From Cobetia sp. L2A1 (GTDB lineage Bacteria > Pseudomonadota > Gammaproteobacteria > Pseudomonadales > Halomonadaceae), in the NCBI RefSeq assembly GCF_009796845.1, contig NZ_CP047025.1:1612001-1676000 (forward strand): DNA of 64,000 nt, in the 5' to 3' direction. The translations under genes were made by a program, and so were the position numbers. Positions within the stretch are counted from its first letter, which is position 1; each line of letters starts with the position of its first letter. Under the pieces are notes generated by a model that had not been told where the DNA came from, did not search any database, and saw only the letters and a program-made list of their open reading frames with translations. Below, one piece after another: positions 46,918 to 56,330 of this stretch.

Positions 46918-48194
46918 GAGGCCACCTCCCGCGATAGTTTGACGAAGGTGAAATACAGACGAGCGCTGACAAGAGCCCGCTGTACGCGTGACTCTATCAA
47001 GGCGAGATGAGCGTCTAGCCGGTCACGGCGTGCCGCGATGACTCCCTCAAGGGTGCCGTTGCCTGCACGATAGGCGGCCATCTGCAATGTCACCTTTTCT
47101 TCTGCGAGGGGGAGCAAGATGTCCTGATGGCGGGTCACCGACTGCACGAGACGCTGATAGCGTGCGGTATCTTCTTCGAGTTCACGGATATGGTGACGCA
47201 GGGCAACCTCACGCTCAGCCTCGAGCTCGGTATGCCGAGCTCGCGCGGCGGCGATAAGCGGGTCTTGGCGATCGCCACTGAAAAGCGGCAGGTCCATGCT
47301 GAACTGCACGCTCATCATGTCGCCAAACTCTCGTCCACGCCGGTGATAGTCGAGCTCCCAACTCCAGTCGGGAGTCTTGGCCGCTAGTGCCGTATCGATG
47401 CGCGCCTCGGTTTGCGCCAACTGTGATCCATAGATCGTGAGCTCAGGATGATGCTCGAGGTGTTGTTTCAGAGTCGGCGTCGGGATAGACCAATCAGGTA
47501 GGGAGCCTTGCAACGCCTCATCAGCATGAGCGCCAATGTAGCGACGCAGGCGCGCGCGCTGCTCCTGTCCTGTTTCAATCAGCACATCACGTTGCTCGTC
47601 CAGCAGGGCGGCTTCAATTCGCGGGGCAATATCGTCAGCAGGCCCTCCCTGGCCGGAGGACAAGCGTGCGCGTATGGCACTGGCAAGGAGGGTGTTCTCG
47701 TCATATAGCGCGGGAAACAGGGCAAGTTTCTGCTCCGTGGCCCGTGCCGAGATCCAGGCAACAGCGGTATCACGACGTACCTTGATCAGCGCGATCTGTT
47801 GTTCGATAGCGGCCTTTTGAATATCAGCGTCAGCAAGCGCTTCGCGTGCTGCGCGTTTGTCACGACTCGTGACTTGCTGTTTGTAACCGATCGTTTGACT
47901 GGTCATGCGCTCAGAATTCAATGAGCCACGTTCATCACCGCTGATTGGCACATTCTGCAGTCCCAGTTTCAGCTCTGGGTCGGGGAGCTCACCGGCAGGA
48001 AGCGCCGTCTGACGTGCTGCTTCATGACCTGCTCGCCGAGCAGCGAGGACTGGCGCGTTGCGCTCAGCCAATAGAAGGGCATCATTCAGCGTCAAGGCAC
48101 TTGCCGTGCTGGAGAGGCTCAGGGCGAGGGCTGCCGTGACAGTCGTCATGAAGACGGTTGTCAGGGAGGCCACGCCAAAGCGTGAATACTTCAT
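46914..48194 (-). CDS. cusC: CusC-like TolC-family outer-membrane factor
   Basis: About 426 residues started at MKYSRFGVASL. The signal peptide includes VTAALALSLSSTASA. An OEP/TolC domain follows, with duplicated coiled-coil segments (LTLNDALLLAERNAPVLAAR, then RIEAALLDEQRDVLIETGQE and LEAEREVALRHHIRELEEDT). It forms the outer-membrane exit duct for CusBA. It is short for the family, and no lipobox is seen. It precedes cusB with an ATGA overlap. The start codon could also be at 48230. Confidence 0.88.
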   Translation of the reverse strand: MKYSRFGVASLTTVFMTTVTAALALSLSSTASALTLNDALLLAERNAPVLAARRAGHEAARQTALPAGELPDPELKLGLQNVPISGDERGSLNSERMTSQTIGYKQQVTSRDKRAAREALADADIQKAAIEQQIALIKVRRDTAVAWISARATEQKLALFPALYDENTLLASAIRARLSSGQGGPADDIAPRIEAALLDEQRDVLIETGQEQRARLRRYIGAHADEALQGSLPDWSIPTPTLKQHLEHHPELTIYGSQLAQTEARIDTALAAKTPDWSWELDYHRRGREFGDMMSVQFSMDLPLFSGDRQDPLIAAARARHTELEAEREVALRHHIRELEEDTARYQRLVQSVTRHQDILLPLAEEKVTLQMAAYRAGNGTLEGVIAARRDRLDAHLALIESRVQRALVSARLYFTFVKLSREVAS

Positions 48195-48310
48195 GAGAGG
48201 TTGGATTCCAGTGCATATGCCTGGCGTCATTCAACGCGCAAGCCAAAGACACCGCACGTTGCATGGACCCAGGGTCAGCAACGGACAGCACTCATATCAC
48301 GACACGGGAA

Positions 48311-48757
48311 TCAGGCGCGGGGAGGGCGCCACACATTGGAAGGGCTACGTGACAGAATGAACTCGTGACGAGCTGTCACTGAGGTTCGCAACACGGCCAG
48401 AGAGGCCGGTTTGATCGCGACGGCACTGGTAATGCCACAGGCGTGGCAGTCCATGGAGGCACCACAGATCTCTGCGTGTCCGGAGGTCGATGTCTGGCAG
48501 CACTGCATGGCCATGAAGCACAGGGTACTGCTGGCTGACATCGCTTGAGAGGCTGATGGCGCTGGCATGTCGGAGCTTGCTGAGACATCAAGGGACGCAT
48601 CATCTCCCATCATGATCAAGGAGGCCGGCGCTTCCCCTCTGACGACGCCCAGAATATTTGCAGACGATGAAGCATCTGCCATCCCACTTAAGGGAAGCAT
48701 CAGCCCGAACAGAGCGATCAGGCAATAGATGATCAAGGATTGGGTGCGTTGGATCAT
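48311..48757 (-). CDS. Met/Cys-rich exported protein upstream of cusCBA, CopL/DUF2946-like
   Basis: A 148-residue protein with a signal peptide (LIIYCLIALFGLMLPLSGMA). A Met/Ser-rich segment follows and then a Cys-rich motif (LCFMAMQCCQTSTSG, then CGASMDCHACG). It ends in WRPPRA, a C-terminus typical, as I recall, of DUF2946/CopL-type copper proteins. It lies upstream of cusC on the same strand, so it probably binds or senses periplasmic Cu/Ag. Exact family not confirmed. Confidence 0.65.
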   Translation of the reverse strand: MIQRTQSLIIYCLIALFGLMLPLSGMADASSSANILGVVRGEAPASLIMMGDDASLDVSASSDMPAPSASQAMSASSTLCFMAMQCCQTSTSGHAEICGASMDCHACGITSAVAIKPASLAVLRTSVTARHEFILSRSPSNVWRPPRA

Positions 48758-48899
48758 GGTGAAACAAGTGTATGGGTTTCTTGGTAGGTTCTCAATCGCT
48801 GCGCTAACGGTGCCCGCTTGTCAGCACAGCGATGATGACCACCGGGTAGCCTGCATGTGTGAGAGCTACCAGTGCCATGAGGATAAAGGTGTAAAGCGC

Positions 48900-49211
48900 T
48901 TACCCAGCGGGGCTCAAGATTCGAATGTCGCCATCGGCGATCCAGTCGCCGGCATTGTCACGAAAGCGCTGCATGTGCTCGGTCTCACGGTGGGCCTGCA
49001 GCGCTTCGTGAGATTCCCAGGCTTCTACCACGGTGATGGTGTCGGGGCGTGGTTCGTTGTCCTTGCTGGCAACACGTTCTGAATCCAGGCACGGGTGGTA
49101 CGCGTGGCAGCCGTCTTCCTCGCGAACCGTCGGCGAGACGGCGCACAGTTCATTGAAGACATCTTGCCCACGACCTTCCTTGGCGGTGATGGTAGCGATG
49201 ACCCAGATCAT
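48900..49211 (-). CDS. Antibiotic biosynthesis monooxygenase (ABM)-domain protein
   Basis: A 103-residue ferredoxin-like-fold protein started at MIWVIATITAKEGRGQDVFN (AAGGAG site). The body has EEDGCHAYHPCLDSE, TITVVEAWESHEALQAHRET and the final HMQRF strand, typical of YgiN-like ABM proteins that act on quinols or aromatics without cofactors. Substrate unknown. It stands alone. Confidence 0.85.
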   Translation of the reverse strand: MIWVIATITAKEGRGQDVFNELCAVSPTVREEDGCHAYHPCLDSERVASKDNEPRPDTITVVEAWESHEALQAHRETEHMQRFRDNAGDWIADGDIRILSPAG

Positions 49212-49368
49212 GAAAGCTCCTTGAGGCGGTGATGGCCGCCATTCACAGGTGTAGAGAGTAAGACGTGACGGTGTGTGACTGTCCTTTCCAATGTGGTGCC
49301 GTTTCAGCCCACTGCAAGGCCGAGCGACAGAAGTGCACGCAGGTGTTGGTGTCATGGAAAGATGAAAA

Positions 49369-49393
49369 CGCCGGACAGCGTGACTGTCCGGCG
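49369..49393. terminator. Hairpin near the end of mmsA
   Basis: CGCCGGACAG and CTGTCCGGCG form a perfect 10 bp stem with a 5-base loop, 34 bases after the mmsA stop. No long T-tract. Confidence 0.7.
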
Positions 49394-49427
49394 TCGGTGC
49401 TGCAATCATGCGATGTGCGCGGAGGAA

Positions 49428-50918
49428 TCAGGCAGGGAAGGCGAACTGAGCCCCTTCACGCAGGCCCGCTGATGGCCAGCGCTGGGTGATGGTCTTGCGA
49501 CGGGTGTAGAAGCGCACACCGTCCGGGCCGTAGGCGGAGAGATCCCCGAACAGCGAGCGCTTCCAGCCACCGAAGCTGTGGTAGGCCACCGGCACCGGCA
49601 GTGGCACATTGATGCCGACCATGCCGACCTGGATATGATCACTGAAATAGCGGGCGGCTTCGCCATCGCGAGTATAGATACAGGTGCCGTTGCCATATTC
49701 GTGATCATTGATCAGCTTCATGGCCGCATCCATCGATTCGGCACGCATCACCAGGAGCACCGGACCGAAGATCTCTTCCTGGTAGCAGGTCATGTCCGAG
49801 GTGACACCATCGATCAGGGTGCCACCGACGAAGAAGCCGTTCTCGCCGCCGGCGACCTGCGGATTGCGCCCATCGACGACGATGGTGGCACCTTGCTGCT
49901 CGGCACTGTCGATGTAACCGACCACCTTGTCGCGATGCGCGCCGGTGATCAGCGGGCCGAAGTCGTTATCCTTGTTGCTGTAGACACCAACCTTGAGGCC
50001 TTCCATCTGCTGCTTCATCTGAGCGATCAGTTTGTCGGCGGCGTCGTCACCGACAGCGACGGCGACAGACAGCGCCATGCAGCGCTCACCGGAGGAACCG
50101 AAGGCGGCCCCGTTCAGTGAGTTGGCGACGTATTCCATGTCAGCATCCGGCATGACGATAGCGTGGTTCTTGGCCCCGCCGAGGGCCTGGCAGCGCTTGC
50201 CATTGGCCGCGGCACGCCCATAGATGTACTCGGCGATCGGCGTGGAGCCCACGAAACTGACCGCCTGGATGCGCGGGTCATCCAGCAGGGTGTCGACGGC
50301 TTCCTTGTCACCATTGACGACGTTCATGACGCCGGGCGGCAGGCCCGCTTCCATCAGCAGTTCGGCAATGAACAGCGTTGAGGTCGGATCACGCTCGGAC
50401 GGCTTGAGGATGAAGGTATTGCCGCAGGCGATGGCCATCGGATACATCCACAGCGGCACCATAGCGGGGAAGTTGAAGGGGGTGATGCCGGCAACGACGC
50501 CCAGCGGCTGGAATTCGCTCCAGGAGTCGATGCCCGGCCCCGTATTGCGGCTGTGCTCGCCCTTGAGCAGTTCCGGCGCGCCGCAGGCATATTCGACATT
50601 CTCGATGCCGCGCTGCAGCTCGCCCAACGCATCGTGACAGATCTTGCCGTGCTCCTGCCCGATCAGACGGGCGATCTCATCGGCGTGTTCTTCCAGCAGC
50701 TGCTTGAAGCGGAACATCACGCGCGCGCGCTTGATGGGCGGAGTATTGCGCCAGGCCGGGAAGGCGGCTTCGGCGGCAGCGATGGCTTCTTCCACGGTTG
50801 ACTTGCTGGCCAGGCGAACCTGACCGCCGACCTCACCGGTAGAAGGATTGAAGATATCCTGGGTGCGACCTTCGCTGTGATCGATATTGCCGTTGATGAG
50901 GTGACCGAGCGTTTTCAT
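49428..50918 (-). CDS. mmsA: CoA-acylating methylmalonate-semialdehyde dehydrogenase
   Basis: A 496-residue ALDH-superfamily enzyme. Start at 50918 chosen because GGAG lies 6 bases before it. Typical MmsA features are LGHLINGNIDHSEGRTQDIF, GVVAGITPFNFPAMVPLWMY, LGGAKNHAIVMPDADMEY and the catalytic Cys in FGSSGERCMALS. It converts malonate or methylmalonate semialdehyde to acetyl- or propionyl-CoA using NAD+ and CoA. The aminotransferase gene just upstream in the operon supplies malonate semialdehyde from beta-alanine, so the pair forms a complete route. Confidence 0.92.
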   Translation of the reverse strand: MKTLGHLINGNIDHSEGRTQDIFNPSTGEVGGQVRLASKSTVEEAIAAAEAAFPAWRNTPPIKRARVMFRFKQLLEEHADEIARLIGQEHGKICHDALGELQRGIENVEYACGAPELLKGEHSRNTGPGIDSWSEFQPLGVVAGITPFNFPAMVPLWMYPMAIACGNTFILKPSERDPTSTLFIAELLMEAGLPPGVMNVVNGDKEAVDTLLDDPRIQAVSFVGSTPIAEYIYGRAAANGKRCQALGGAKNHAIVMPDADMEYVANSLNGAAFGSSGERCMALSVAVAVGDDAADKLIAQMKQQMEGLKVGVYSNKDNDFGPLITGAHRDKVVGYIDSAEQQGATIVVDGRNPQVAGGENGFFVGGTLIDGVTSDMTCYQEEIFGPVLLVMRAESMDAAMKLINDHEYGNGTCIYTRDGEAARYFSDHIQVGMVGINVPLPVPVAYHSFGGWKRSLFGDLSAYGPDGVRFYTRRKTITQRWPSAGLREGAQFAFPA

Positions 50919-50989
50919 TGTTAACTCCAATAAGTCAATAGGCGGTGGCGATGAGTGTTCGGAATCGATGAACGAGTGAGAAAGATGGC

Positions 50990-52339
50990 TCAGTCCTGTG
51001 CTGCAAAGGCATCGCCGAGTGCATTGATCAATCGATCGAGCTCATCGTGTTCCGTAATGAAAGGCAGCCCCAGTTGGATGGTATCGCCGCCGTAACGTAC
51101 ATAGAACCCGGCTTTCCAGCAGTGCATCGCAATCTCATAAGGTCGGCGCGCCGGTTCGCCGGGATAGGCCTCGACCTGTAGAGCGCCTGCCAGACCGTAA
51201 TTGCGTATGTCGCTGATATAGCGTGTGCCCTTGAGTTCGTGCAGCTTCTGCTCGAACACCGGGCTCAAGTCACGCACGCGCGAGATGAGCTGGTCATTCT
51301 CGAGAATATCCAGCGAGGCGAGCGCTGCGGCACACGCGACAGGATGGCCGGAATAGGTGTAACCGTGGGGCAGTTCCATCATGTAGTCAGGGCCACCGGT
51401 ATCCATGAAGGTCTGATAGATATCGCTCTTGACGATGACCGCGCCCAACGGCACTGCGCCGTTGGTGATCTGCTTGGCGACATTCATGATGTCCGGCGTT
51501 ACGCCGAACTCTTCGGCGCCAGTCATGGAGCCCATGCGTCCAAAGCCTGTGATGACTTCATCGAAGATCAACAGAATATCGTGTTGATCGCACAGCTCAC
51601 GCAGGCGTTTGAGATAGCCGACCGGTGGTGGCAACACGCCAGCAGAGCCTGCCATCGGCTCGACGATCACCGCCGCAATGTTGGACGCATCGTGTAGCGC
51701 GATCAGTTCCAGCAGCTCATCGGCGCGTTCGGCACCGGTCTGAGGCATGCCACGCGTGAAGACGTTTTCCTTGAGCAGAGTGTGTGGCAGGTGATCGGCA
51801 TCGATCCCCTGGCCATATAGCGCACGATTGGCACCGATGCCGCCGACGCTGAAGCCGCCGAAGTTGACGCCATGGTAGCCCTTGCTACGGCCGATCAGCT
51901 TGGTCTTGGTCGCTTTGCCTTTCTTGCGCCAGTAAGCGCGGGCGATCTTGAGCGAGGTGTCAGCACTTTCGGAACCGGAGCCGGTGAAGAAGACGTGATC
52001 CAATCCGTCGGGCATCAGCTGTGTAAGGCGGTGGGCCAGCTCAAACGCCTTGGGATGACCGTATTGGAAGGAGGGAGCATAGTCGAGCTGATGCAATTGC
52101 TGAGAGACAGCCTCGGCGATTTCCGGTCGGCAATGGCCTGCACCGGTCGTCCACATGCCCGACAGGCCATCGAAGATCTGACGCCCATGAGAGTCAGTGA
52201 AGTAGGCTCCCTGCGCCTTGGTGATGATGCGCGGGTCCTTTTTGAACTGTCGATTGGCCGTGTAGGGCATCCAGTAGGCATCGAGCTGTGCCTGGCTCAG
52301 GCCTGCCTGAGCGGCTGCCGAGGTGTCGAAGGCTGTCAT
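50990..52339 (-). CDS. Omega-amino acid (beta-alanine)-pyruvate aminotransferase
   Basis: A 449-residue class III PLP aminotransferase. It shows LDAYWMPYTANRQFKKDPRI at the N-terminus, GSESADTSLKIARAYW, SKGYHGVNFGGFSVGG and the PLP site DEVITGFGRMGS, with the PLP Lys in AKQITNGAVPLGAV. This set matches the beta-alanine:pyruvate transaminase group (BauA/OAPT). It forms malonate semialdehyde and L-alanine. mmsA follows on the same strand; a LysR gene is divergent and probably controls both. GGAG precedes the start. Confidence 0.9.
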   Translation of the reverse strand: MTAFDTSAAAQAGLSQAQLDAYWMPYTANRQFKKDPRIITKAQGAYFTDSHGRQIFDGLSGMWTTGAGHCRPEIAEAVSQQLHQLDYAPSFQYGHPKAFELAHRLTQLMPDGLDHVFFTGSGSESADTSLKIARAYWRKKGKATKTKLIGRSKGYHGVNFGGFSVGGIGANRALYGQGIDADHLPHTLLKENVFTRGMPQTGAERADELLELIALHDASNIAAVIVEPMAGSAGVLPPPVGYLKRLRELCDQHDILLIFDEVITGFGRMGSMTGAEEFGVTPDIMNVAKQITNGAVPLGAVIVKSDIYQTFMDTGGPDYMMELPHGYTYSGHPVACAAALASLDILENDQLISRVRDLSPVFEQKLHELKGTRYISDIRNYGLAGALQVEAYPGEPARRPYEIAMHCWKAGFYVRYGGDTIQLGLPFITEHDELDRLINALGDAFAAQD

Positions 52340-52538
52340 GTGGTCTCCACGGAGTGTCGTGTTGTTGTTGAGGACTTCACCATGAACTCAGATTAGAAGG
52401 AGGATCTGATAAGGTAAATCCAGTTGTACTGATGTTCAGGAAAGCATTTACTTAACTTTATCCATGGCAGGCATGAGGCGCGTTTCTTGATCACCACGGC
52501 CGCTGCGACGACCTACGACACCATGAACGGGGGAGCGA

Positions 52539-53498
52539 ATGGCCAGACGCGACGAGGGCATGCGAGGACAGCTGGGAGATGCTGATCTGCGATTGCTGAG
52601 AATCTTTCGCAAGGTGGTGGAGTGCGGTGGCTTTTCGGCGGCCGAGATTGAACTCAACATCAGTCGTGCCGCCATCAGCATGGCGATGAGCGATCTGGAA
52701 ACCCGTCTGGGGCTCAAGCTGTGTCAGCGTGGGCGCAGTGGCTTCTCCCTGACCAATGAAGGGCGCGAGGTGCATGAAGCGGCGATGCAGATGCTGGCGG
52801 CAGCGGAGGGCTTTCGCACGCGCATCAATGGTCTGCACGCCTGGCTCAAGGGCGAGCTGAACATCGGCATCACCGACAACCTCGTCACCATGCCCGAAAT
52901 GCACATCACACATGCCCTGAGCGCCCTGAAACGCCATGGGCCGGAAGTGATGATCAACATTCGCATGATTCCCCCCAACGAGATCGAGCGCGCCGTGCTG
53001 GATGGCCGTCTGCATACCGGCGTGATCCCCACGCTCAAGACGTTGCCGGGGCTTGAGTATCGGCGGCTCTACGAGGAGACCTCCTGTCTTTACTGTGCAC
53101 GCGGCCATGCTCTGTTTCGAGAGCCCGCGCAGGGAGAGACGCTGGCGCGGGGGCGTCCCGTGGGCGAAGAGGCCATACGCCAGCACGACGCGGTACTGCC
53201 GGCCTATGCGCAGACGCCCGTCATCAAGGCCCTGCATGAACCGCTCAAGGCCGCCGCGTCTGCCACTGATCGTGAGGGCATCGCCTTCCTGATTCTTTCC
53301 GGCAGCTATCTGGGCTACCTGCCCACGCACTATGCCGAGCGCTGGGTCCGTGATGGCAAGATGCAAGCCATCAGCCCCGTGGCCTATTCCTATGTCACCT
53401 ATTACAGCGCCATCACGCGCAAGAGTCGCGCGCCCAATCTGGTGCTGGAGCGTTATCTGAAAGAATTGGATGCGTTGCGTCCTACTGCTCTTTCATGA
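52539..53498 (+). CDS. LysR-family regulator of the beta-alanine genes
   Basis: A 319-residue protein. The helix-turn-helix lies at about residues 14-75 (LRLLRIFRKVVECGGFSAAE, SRAAISMAMSDLETRLG); the effector domain begins at LKGELNIGITDNLV. It is divergent from the aminotransferase with about 200 bases between the starts, the usual LysR arrangement. A GGGGGAG site precedes the ATG. The inducer is presumably beta-alanine or a related amine, by context only. Confidence 0.88.
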   Translation: MARRDEGMRGQLGDADLRLLRIFRKVVECGGFSAAEIELNISRAAISMAMSDLETRLGLKLCQRGRSGFSLTNEGREVHEAAMQMLAAAEGFRTRINGLHAWLKGELNIGITDNLVTMPEMHITHALSALKRHGPEVMINIRMIPPNEIERAVLDGRLHTGVIPTLKTLPGLEYRRLYEETSCLYCARGHALFREPAQGETLARGRPVGEEAIRQHDAVLPAYAQTPVIKALHEPLKAAASATDREGIAFLILSGSYLGYLPTHYAERWVRDGKMQAISPVAYSYVTYYSAITRKSRAPNLVLERYLKELDALRPTALS

Positions 53499-53540
53499 AC
53501 GTCTTCAGAAGTGCTGTCACGAGTGTGTCAAGCAGTGCCG

Positions 53541-54734
53541 TTACGACGTACTGTCGTGGCGTGCTGTCGTGAGTGTTGCGTGGGGAGGTACATGATCCAC
53601 CCAGTCGAGGCCATAGATAGGCTGCAGCCAAGCCCGATGTAGCGGGTCGTTGATCGATTGGGCTTGAAAACGTATGTATTTCCAGCGTCCTTCCAGGGTC
53701 AACTCCCATTGCTCCCCCAGCCCCGGGGCCTCCAGCGAAACCAACTCGAAGCCGTCACCGTCATCGCGCTGCACCATTGCCTTCCATTGCACGGCCTCCT
53801 GCGCCGTGACGCGAATGACATGGTGGTCTATCTGCGTTTGCTCGAGTATCACAAGCGGCGTGTCTGCCAGTAGCACACCGGTACTGGCGTAGAAGCGATT
53901 GCTCTTCACGCTGCGCAGGATATCGGCTTCATTCAAGGCCGCCTCGACCATGATGAAGCCCAGCGGAGCATAGTTCTCGTAGACATAATGCTCGCGATAG
54001 AACTCGTCATTACCTGCAAATCCGGCGCAGCGAACCCCCTCGCAGAGCAGGTCATCCCAGCATGGCTCTCCCATATGAGGGAAATAGGGGATGGCACCTG
54101 CGTTCTCTTCCAGCATTGAGAGGCCGTTGTAGACTTCCAGTCCCATGATGTCGAGCTCTGCCAGGCGATGGCAGGGATTGAGCAATGCCTGCTTGAGACA
54201 CGACCATTCCCCTCCCTCACGAGGAAAGGTGGTCTCGAAGAAGTTGGGATGGGCGCAGATCGATACGCCTCCCACTTGGCCCATGCTCAGTACGTGTAGA
54301 AAGCGCGCATGCAGACCTGCGAAATAGCCATTGAGATACGCGCCATCATCGATGTTGTTGTTCTGGATCTCACGACCAGAAATTACCACGAAGTCGTCAC
54401 GTTGCTCGCCCCGTGAGAACAGCTCGATATTGTTCAGATAGGGATGTACCGAGGTGCAGACAAAATCAAAGCAGAAGGGCTCAGCTTGTGAGCGCTGAAT
54501 TACAGCGTCGTGATCCAATCCATGAATTCTGTCCACGGCGATGCTGTCGTCACATGGTTCCACGGTATGCACATGAATATTTCCCTTGAGCCATCGGGTC
54601 TTTCGGGATGGATCCTTCTGCGAGGGGGCATAAGGGTTGTGCACCGGTGGCTTGTGGACCATAGGCTTTTGAACCTGGAGCTGGTGGTCACGATCGGGAA
54701 CGCGGGCAGCATTGGTGCAGGAAGTGAGAGCCAT
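53541..54734 (-). CDS. PHP-domain metal-dependent phosphoesterase-like protein
   Basis: A 397-residue protein. The PHP N-terminus is WLKGNIHVHT (HxH metal motif); later ligands are expected at CTSVHPY, ISGREIQNNN, SICAHPNFFE and FAGNDEFY. The C-terminal 100 residues are beta-rich and may be a separate domain (VILEQTQIDHHVIRVTAQEA, LTLEGRWKYIRFQAQS). Substrate unknown; PHP proteins hydrolyse phosphomonoesters or act in nucleic acid repair. Start at 54734 (AAGGA site). Monocistronic. Confidence 0.8.
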   Translation of the reverse strand: MALTSCTNAARVPDRDHQLQVQKPMVHKPPVHNPYAPSQKDPSRKTRWLKGNIHVHTVEPCDDSIAVDRIHGLDHDAVIQRSQAEPFCFDFVCTSVHPYLNNIELFSRGEQRDDFVVISGREIQNNNIDDGAYLNGYFAGLHARFLHVLSMGQVGGVSICAHPNFFETTFPREGGEWSCLKQALLNPCHRLAELDIMGLEVYNGLSMLEENAGAIPYFPHMGEPCWDDLLCEGVRCAGFAGNDEFYREHYVYENYAPLGFIMVEAALNEADILRSVKSNRFYASTGVLLADTPLVILEQTQIDHHVIRVTAQEAVQWKAMVQRDDGDGFELVSLEAPGLGEQWELTLEGRWKYIRFQAQSINDPLHRAWLQPIYGLDWVDHVPPHATLTTARHDSTS

Positions 54735-54884
54735 GCGTGTTGTCCTTTTCACGACGGGTGGCATGAAAGCCGCAAATCATCGATGGCGAGAGATCAGGGC
54801 GATATACCTCAACCCTCACTCTGTCGTCTGCCGCTGAGCCTTTCTCCTCACATTATTGAGGCGAGGTGTGGAGTCTTCGGCAAG

Positions 54885-55313
54885 TTAAAATGACCTCTGG
54901 AAAACGCACTGTTTCTTGGCGAGAGCAAAGCCCAAGGCAGCATAGAATTGCTTGGCGACATCACGGGTTTCATTGGTGCGAACGCGCAAGGTCACGTGTT
55001 CGGTGGCAGCCCATGTCTTGGCTTGCTCAGCCAGTGCCCGTCCTGTGCCCTGCAAACGAGCATTCTCGGCGACGGACAAGCCCAGTATCTCGATGAAATC
55101 GGCCGAGGCGGCACGGAAGGCGTGTTGCGCATGCAGCCAGCCAATCACATTGCCATTCTGCTCTGCCACCCAGATGCGATCATGAGCGGATGAGAACAAC
55201 TGCTCAAGGCGTCGAAGGATCAACGCATCATCCTCATGGGGAAGGTAACCCAGCGCGGAGGCGACATGTGCTATCCCTCTGGCGTCCTGAAGTCTGGCAA
55301 GGCGAATCTTCAT
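54885..55313 (-). CDS. GNAT-family N-acetyltransferase
   Basis: A 142-residue acetyltransferase: MKIRLARLQDARGIAHVASA at the start, IWVAEQNGNVIGWLHAQHAF, LSVAENARLQGTGRALAEQA (acetyl-CoA loop) and VRTNETRDVAKQFYAALGFA. The C-terminal KKQCVF strand is usual for the family. Substrate unknown. AAGGA lies 8 bases before the ATG. Confidence 0.85.
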   Translation of the reverse strand: MKIRLARLQDARGIAHVASALGYLPHEDDALILRRLEQLFSSAHDRIWVAEQNGNVIGWLHAQHAFRAASADFIEILGLSVAENARLQGTGRALAEQAKTWAATEHVTLRVRTNETRDVAKQFYAALGFALAKKQCVFQRSF

Positions 55314-55463
55314 GGATAGCGTCCTTCATGAGTAACGTCCCGCTCGTGTCTCACGATAATGCAGGCTATGTCTTGAATGCAGGATGAGGGGCAACCCGTC
55401 GCTCGTCAGGCCGTCGTTCACAAGGGTGTTGCTCTCAAGGTCATCGCGACGCGTCTGGATGCT

Positions 55464-56162
55464 TCACTCATCGTCATAATGAATGATCGACAGCAGTTGA
55501 ATGGGCACGTCATTCAATTTCTCCGGGCCATGCGGAACACCGGCATCAAAGGCCAGGCTATCGCCGGGCCCCATGTCATAGAACTTGTCGCCATGACGAT
55601 AGGTCAGGTGACCGGAGAGGAGATAGATGAACTCATGCCCGGCGTGACAGAAGTTCGGGAAGACTTCGCTGGCATCATCCATCGTGATCAGGAAAGGCTC
55701 ATAGAGCTTCTTCGGTCCTTGTTTGTAACTTAGCAATTGATAGGCGTGGCCCACTTCGGTACCCGTACGGACCACCTGCATCCCCTGGCCCGCCTTTGTG
55801 AGCTGGGCGCCGCGCCCATTGACGTCGTAATCGCTGAACAGTTTCGAGATGGGCAGACTCAGCGCATTGCACAGTTTATTCAGGGTATCGAGGCTGGTGG
55901 AGACCTGGGCATTTTCCACCTTGCTGATCATGCCTTGGCTGACACCGGCAATACGCGAGACATCGGAAATCTTGTAACCCTGAGAGACACGTTGTTGCTT
56001 GAGTGCCCGCGCGATGTGCTGTTCAAGCCCCAGGCGAGTCTCATCGGCGGCCGCCGTGATGGTCTCTTTCGGCGCGGACTGCTCCGCAGCCGTGGGCTGT
56101 GTGTCAGGTGGCGATATGTCCTGCGCTGATGACTCGGAAGACGCGGAAGGTTTTCGCGGCAT
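55464..56162 (-). CDS. XRE-cupin transcriptional regulator beside the methylamine genes
   Basis: A 232-residue protein. A disordered Ser/Pro/Glu-rich N-terminus (about 1-50) is followed by an XRE helix-turn-helix (ISDVSRIAGVSQGMISKVEN) and a C-terminal cupin domain (FIYLLSGHLTYRHGDKFYDM, then GDSLAFDAGVPHGPEKL). Such regulators often control amine or amino acid catabolism and sense a small ligand in the cupin. It follows the GcvT-like gene on the same strand, after a terminator, and lies near gmaS, so it may control the methylamine cluster. Start at 56162 with AGGAG. Confidence 0.85.
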   Translation of the reverse strand: MPRKPSASSESSAQDISPPDTQPTAAEQSAPKETITAAADETRLGLEQHIARALKQQRVSQGYKISDVSRIAGVSQGMISKVENAQVSTSLDTLNKLCNALSLPISKLFSDYDVNGRGAQLTKAGQGMQVVRTGTEVGHAYQLLSYKQGPKKLYEPFLITMDDASEVFPNFCHAGHEFIYLLSGHLTYRHGDKFYDMGPGDSLAFDAGVPHGPEKLNDVPIQLLSIIHYDDE

Positions 56163-56263
56163 GGGAGGCTCCTGGATGTCTGACGTGGCATGGGTCGTGA
56201 TGCGCCTGCCATGTGCTTGATATGCACGTTCTGAGGGTGACAGTAACAAGTTTGTGTCAAACC

Positions 56264-56300
56264 CACACGCCTCCCCGGATGAGACCCGAGGAGGCGTGTG
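56264..56300 (-). terminator. Terminator of the GcvT-like gene
   Basis: CACACGCCTCC and GGAGGCGTGTG form a perfect 11 bp stem between the stop of the GcvT-like gene (56331) and the start of the XRE-cupin gene (56162). Confidence 0.8.
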
Positions 56301-56330
56301 ATGGTGCGGCCTTGAGACGTTTTACTCGGT

